Made by a program: the position numbers and the translations under genes. This document shows positions 18,839 to 22,401 of a stretch of DNA of 22,401 bases, piece by piece. Source of the DNA: a virus; IMG/VR virus record IMGVR_UViG_3300043602_000210, positions 1-22,401 of that record; one strand, written 5' to 3'. Positions within the stretch are counted from its first letter, which is position 1. Each line of letters starts with the position of its first letter. A model generated the notes under the pieces. The model was not told where the DNA came from. It searched no databases and saw only the letters and a program-made list of their open reading frames with translations.

Positions 18839-20809
18839 ATGCTGAACCGTGCTTACAGCCTGCTGGCGATAAAGCAGGTCGACGAGGACGCGCGTGTCAT
18901 CACCGGCATGGCGACCACGCCGACGCCTGACCGGATCGACGACGTGATGGAGCCCGATGGCGCGCAGTTCAAACTGCCGCTGCCGCTACTTTGGCAGCAC
19001 GACTCCAGACAGCCGATCGGTCACGTCACGAAAGCAAAGGTCAGCAAGGCCGGCATCGAGATCGTCGCCAAGATCGCCAAGGGCGTCACCGCCGAGATCG
19101 ATCGCGCATGGGCGCTGATCAAAGCCGGACTCGTGCAAGGCCTCTCGATCGGGTTTCAGCCGATCGAGACCGCATTCATCGACAAGACTAATGGGATGCG
19201 TTTCATAAAATGGGACTGGCTCGAGCTGAGCGCCGTGACGATTCCAGCGAATAGCGAAACCACCATCGCGACCATCAAATCGATCGACACCGCGCAGCGG
19301 GCTGTGCCTGGCCAACGAAGGCTGCACCGTGTCGTTCATCTCACCCCGCCCGTTGCATCGGGACAATCTCAACCGACTGCCCAGGAGGGCGCTACGATGA
19401 AGACCATTGCTGAACAGCTCACTGCTCTTGAAGCCAAGCGCATGGCGAGCGCCGCGCGCATGGAAGCCATCATGCAGAAGACACTTGATGAGGAGCGTAC
19501 GACCAACGCGGAAGAGCAGGACGACTTCGACAAGCTGTCAGGCGATGTCGAGGCCATCGACAAGGACTTGGTCCGGCTGCGCGCGGTCGAGAAGGCCAAG
19601 GCGTTTGCCGCTAAGCCAATCGGTATGAAGGCCGAGACTGCGGCCGAAGGTGCTGCGTTGCGCGGTGGTGGCATTGTCGTTCGGACCCAGCCGGCTTTGC
19701 CGCCCGGCATCGAGGCCACGCGCATCTGGAAATGCCAGATGAATTCGCTTCTCTCGATGTCGCGCCAGTTCTTCAGCCCCGTTGAAATGGCGGCCCGGAT
19801 GTATGGTCCGGATTCAACCGTGTACGAAACATTGACAAAGGCTAACGTGCCGGCCGCAGCGACTGTCAGTGGCAACTGGGCTGCCAACCTGGTCGGTGCG
19901 GAGACCAGTGCGCTCGCCGACTTCGTTGCATATCTTCGCCCGATGACGATCCTGGGAAGGTTCGGGAATGGCGGCGTCCCAGCGCTGCGAATGGTGCCAT
20001 TCCGCACGCCGTTGATCACCCAAACCGGTGGCGGTGCCGGCTACTGGGTCGGCGAAGGAAAGGCCAAGCCACTCACCTCGTTCGCGTTCACGCGAACGAC
20101 GCTCGGGCCGTTAAAGGTCGCGAACATCTGCGCGGTGACGGACGAGTGCATCAGGGACAGCAGTCCGAAGGCCGACATGATCATCCGTGACAGCTTGGCC
20201 GAGGCACTGCGCGAGCGGCTGGATCTCGACTTCATCACACCGACCAAGGCGGCGGTGGCTGGAGTGTCGCCAGCCTCGATCACTAACGGCGCTGCCTCGA
20301 TCGTCTCATCCGGTGACGATGCCGACGACATCCGTCTCGATGTCCGTTCGCTCTATGCCAAGTTCAGCGCGGCCAACAACCCGGTGTCGAGCGGCGTTTG
20401 GGTCATGCAGTCCAACAACGCTGTCGCTCTGGCGATGATGACCAATCCGCTAGGGCAGCCCGAGTTCCCATCGATGACCATGAACGGCGGAACGCTCAAC
20501 GGCATGCCGGTGATTGCCAGCGATTATGTCCCCGCCGGCGTCGTCGTCCTGGTCAACGCTTCAGATGTTTACCTGGCGGACGACGGCGACATCACCGTCG
20601 ACATGAGCCGCGAGGCCTCGCTGGAAATGTCGGATGCGCCCGCACACAATTCGATCACGCCGACCGGTTCGTCAACGCTCGTCTCGATGTTCCAAACCAA
20701 CACGGTCGCGATTAGAGCGGAGCGCACGATCAACTGGATGCGCCGGCGCACACAGTCGGTGGCGTATCTGACGAGTGCCGATTGGGGCGGCCCGGTTCAT
20801 ACCGCGTAA
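18839..20809 (+). CDS. prohead protease fused to HK97-type major capsid protein
   Basis: A 656-aa fusion. Residues 1 to about 150 are an S78-type prohead protease: LLWQHDSRQPIGHV (H54), GLVQGLSIGFQP (S103), WDWLELSAVTIPAN (E129). After a linker, residues 187-270 form the charged coiled-coil scaffold (delta) domain (MKTIAEQLTALEAKRMASAA, then TNAEEQDDFDKLSGDVEAID). The capsid proper begins near residue 290 and contains LVGAETSALADFVAYLRP, GYWVGEGKAKPLTSFAF and MTNPLGQPEFPSMTMNGGTLN, ending in an NWMRRRTQSVAYLT segment. GAGGA is 9 nt upstream of the start. A second start with a strong ribosome site occurs at 19397, so the capsid can also be made alone. Confidence 0.9.
   Translation: MLNRAYSLLAIKQVDEDARVITGMATTPTPDRIDDVMEPDGAQFKLPLPLLWQHDSRQPIGHVTKAKVSKAGIEIVAKIAKGVTAEIDRAWALIKAGLVQGLSIGFQPIETAFIDKTNGMRFIKWDWLELSAVTIPANSETTIATIKSIDTAQRAVPGQRRLHRVVHLTPPVASGQSQPTAQEGATMKTIAEQLTALEAKRMASAARMEAIMQKTLDEERTTNAEEQDDFDKLSGDVEAIDKDLVRLRAVEKAKAFAAKPIGMKAETAAEGAALRGGGIVVRTQPALPPGIEATRIWKCQMNSLLSMSRQFFSPVEMAARMYGPDSTVYETLTKANVPAAATVSGNWAANLVGAETSALADFVAYLRPMTILGRFGNGGVPALRMVPFRTPLITQTGGGAGYWVGEGKAKPLTSFAFTRTTLGPLKVANICAVTDECIRDSSPKADMIIRDSLAEALRERLDLDFITPTKAAVAGVSPASITNGAASIVSSGDDADDIRLDVRSLYAKFSAANNPVSSGVWVMQSNNAVALAMMTNPLGQPEFPSMTMNGGTLNGMPVIASDYVPAGVVVLVNASDVYLADDGDITVDMSREASLEMSDAPAHNSITPTGSSTLVSMFQTNTVAIRAERTINWMRRRTQSVAYLTSADWGGPVHTA
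19383..19399 (+). promoter_or_regulatory. internal Shine-Dalgarno and ATG of the capsid part
   Basis: AGGAGGG (19383-19389) lies 7 nt before the in-frame ATG at 19397, which begins MKTIAEQLTALEA, the usual start of a capsid scaffold domain. This would yield a 470-aa capsid precursor in addition to the fusion protein. Confidence 0.65.
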
Positions 20810-20840
20810 CGGGCCGACCTTCGTTCTCCGGAGAGTTTGA

Positions 20841-21188
20841 ATGCAAAAGAAGCTCAGCAAGCTGATTGCCATCAAACCTCATAGGTATGGCACGCGGCAT
20901 CTGACCGCCGGAGACGAGTACGAGGTGCCAGCGCGGCATGCGATCGCGCTTCTCGCCGGCAAGAAAGCACGCTTTGCGGCGGCGACTTCGCGTCCTCCCA
21001 AGGATCCGCCGCAGCCGGCGCCGGTTCGGGTCCCTCCCGGGCCGGCGGCCGTTCCTGAACCGACGATCGTCGCCGCCGTCGAGCGCATGGAGAGCCTGCG
21101 CGTGGAAGCCGAGCGGCTCGGCATCGAGGTGGACGGACGCTGGGGCACGATCCGCCTGCAGCAAGAGATCGCGAAGGCGCGCGGCTGA
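20841..21188 (+). CDS. small head-associated protein, 115 aa
   Basis: Begins MQKKLSKLIAIKPHRYGTRH, followed by LTAGDEYEVPARHAIALLAG, a proline-rich linker (PPKDPPQPAPVRVPPGP) and a helical end, AERLGIEVDGRWGTIRLQQEI. The N-terminal part matches small phage proteins often found next to capsid genes; the C-terminal part resembles short SAP/HeH-like helix-hairpin motifs. GGAGAG lies 6 nt before the ATG. The stop overlaps the portal start (TGATG). Role likely in head assembly or head-tail joining, unproven. Confidence 0.65.
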   Translation: MQKKLSKLIAIKPHRYGTRHLTAGDEYEVPARHAIALLAGKKARFAAATSRPPKDPPQPAPVRVPPGPAAVPEPTIVAAVERMESLRVEAERLGIEVDGRWGTIRLQQEIAKARG

Positions 21189-22401
21189 TGCGCATCTTCG
21201 GCTTGCCGGTCCCGTTCACCGGCGAGAAGCAGAAAGCATTGAACTCGGTGCCGACAGGCGGCGGCTGGTATCCCATCATCCGCGAGCTATACGCCGGCGC
21301 CTGGCAGCGCAACGTCACCATCAATTACGACACTGCGGCGACGTTCCATGCCGACTTCGCGTGCAAGACGCTGATCGCACGCGACATCGCCAAGCTGCGC
21401 GTCAAGCTCGTCGAGGAGGACGACAACGACATTTGGAGCGAGACAACCAATCCGGCATTCTCGCCGGTGCTTCGTCGCCCAAACGATTACCAGACAAGAA
21501 ATCAATTCTGGGAATGCTGGCTGCTCTCGAAACTCAGCCGCGGCAACACCTACGTTCTCAAGGAGCGCGATAACCGTCAGGTCGTCACTGCCCTGCACGT
21601 CCTCGATCCGACCAGGGTGCAGCCGCTCATCGCCGACGACGAGAGCGTGTTCTACCGCCTGAGCACCGACAACCTCGCCGGCATTGATACGGATATCATC
21701 GTGCCGGCGCGCGAGATCATTCACGACCGCATGAACTGCCTATTTCATCCGCTGGTCGGCACGCCGCCGGTGTTCGCGAGCGGCTTGTCCTCAATGCTCG
21801 GGATCAATGCGCAGAATGCCTCCGCCTTGTTGTTCGAAAACAGCTCGACGCCCGGCGGCATCATCACTGCGCCCGGGAATATCGACTCGGTCGAGCAGGA
21901 TCGGTTCAAGACGGAATGGGAGGCCAGGTTCATGCGCGGCAATCGCGGCCGCGTCGCGATCTTGGGTGGCGGGCTGAAATACGAGCGGGTTTCGATGACC
22001 AACGTTGAGGGGCAGTTGATCGAGTCGCTGAAATGGTCGGCCGAGGTCGTGTGCTCAGTCTACCATGTGCCGCCGTACAAGGTCGGTGTCGGTGCATTGC
22101 CATCGTACACCAACGTTCAGGCGCTCAACGTCGAATATTATTCGCAGGCGCTGCAAAGCCACATCGAAGAGATCGAGGAGCTGCTCGATTACGGGCTCGG
22201 CCTTGGTGGGAGCAGCCTCGGCACCGAGTTCGATACCGAAACGCTGCTGCGCATGGATACCACGACGTTGGTGACGACCCTTCGCGATGCGGTCGGCGCC
22301 GGTGTCATGTCGCCGAACGAAGGTCGCAGCAAGCTCGACCTCAAGCCGGTCAAGGGCGGCGAGTCGCCGTACCTGCAGCAGCAGAATTATTCGCTCGCCG
22401 C
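21188..22401 (+). CDS. HK97-type portal protein (3' end beyond window)
   Basis: About 404 codons open to the right edge. It begins MRIFGLPVPFTGEKQKALNS and shows GGGWYPIIRELYAGAWQRN, TAATFHADFACKTLIARDIA, FWECWLLSKLSRGNTYVLKE, HVLDPTRVQPLIADD, IIHDRMNCLFHPLVGTPPVF, and LKYERVSMTNVEGQLIESLK, VCSVYHVPPYKVG. These are hallmark HK97-family portal segments. The portal forms the dodecameric DNA entry ring. It is coupled to the small head gene by TGATG. It follows rather than precedes the protease-capsid gene, unlike the HK97 order. Confidence 0.93.
   Translation, partial: MRIFGLPVPFTGEKQKALNSVPTGGGWYPIIRELYAGAWQRNVTINYDTAATFHADFACKTLIARDIAKLRVKLVEEDDNDIWSETTNPAFSPVLRRPNDYQTRNQFWECWLLSKLSRGNTYVLKERDNRQVVTALHVLDPTRVQPLIADDESVFYRLSTDNLAGIDTDIIVPAREIIHDRMNCLFHPLVGTPPVFASGLSSMLGINAQNASALLFENSSTPGGIITAPGNIDSVEQDRFKTEWEARFMRGNRGRVAILGGGLKYERVSMTNVEGQLIESLKWSAEVVCSVYHVPPYKVGVGALPSYTNVQALNVEYYSQALQSHIEEIEELLDYGLGLGGSSLGTEFDTETLLRMDTTTLVTTLRDAVGAGVMSPNEGRSKLDLKPVKGGESPYLQQQNYSLA

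Noticed and set aside
1-22401. tRNA, rRNA, insertion sequences, integrase or attachment sites
   Set aside because: No cloverleaf with a TTCGA arm, no transposase or recombinase motifs and no long terminal repeats were seen by eye; a computed search could still find a weak tRNA.

Overview
The window is a stretch of a tailed, HK97-type (siphovirus-like) phage or prophage genome from a high-GC alphaproteobacterial host. The phage identity rests on a continuous set of phage modules: an exonuclease-type recombination operon, a Cro-like regulator, a primase-helicase, HNH plus small and large terminase, a prohead protease/capsid and a portal. The host guess rests on GC-rich codon use and on a GapR-type (DUF2312-like) protein, a family known mainly from Alphaproteobacteria; a Bradyrhizobium/Rhodopseudomonas-like host is an inference. 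No integrase, CI-type repressor, tail or lysis gene is visible, so lysogeny cannot be decided. Both edges cut through genes.

Layout. Positions 1-4254 hold a leftward operon, in order of transcription: a ParB-like DGQHR protein, two unknown proteins, a PD-(D/E)XK exonuclease and a conserved partner protein that runs off the left edge. Three of its four junctions are ATGA stop/start overlaps. Positions 4255-4799 form a control region between divergent operons. It has four 10-bp-phased CGCACA repeats, a possible leftward promoter, strong hairpins and a 12-bp palindrome. Positions 4800-15823 hold a rightward early operon of many small genes. These include a Cro/YdaS-like regulator, a GapR-like protein, a winged-helix protein, a ParB-like protein, a Cys-rich protein, a RuvC-like resolvase, an orphan DNA methyltransferase, an HNH endonuclease, a primase-helicase and a DUF6362-like protein. 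Immediately after the primase-helicase is a repeat-rich segment (13648-13968) that is the best candidate replication origin. It is followed by a potentially highly structured RNA (14172-14268).

Positions 15824-15999 look like the late promoter region. The late operon then runs HNH, small terminase, large terminase, a strong terminator, an opposing micro-gene, a membrane micro-protein, a fused protease-capsid, a small head protein and the portal (to the right edge). The portal lies after the capsid gene, unlike the HK97 order.

The most interesting signal is a recurring pattern at gene boundaries of the early operon. In at least four places, the head or tail of a neighbouring gene is present a second time at the far side of an inserted gene. 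These relics differ from the intact copies mostly by synonymous or conservative changes, and nearly all end exactly at an ATGA junction. They are the winged-helix tail, the RuvC tail, two extra heads of a 61-aa gene flanking the methyltransferase and HNH genes, and the tail of that same 61-aa gene repeated after the next gene. They look like scars of whole-gene cassette insertion by recombination at conserved gene junctions, plausibly helped by the phage's own exonuclease and its partner. Other noteworthy features are an internal Shine-Dalgarno and start inside the protease-capsid fusion, a frameshifted zinc-ribbon gene, two look-alike transmembrane micro-proteins and a convergent micro-gene with a terminator.
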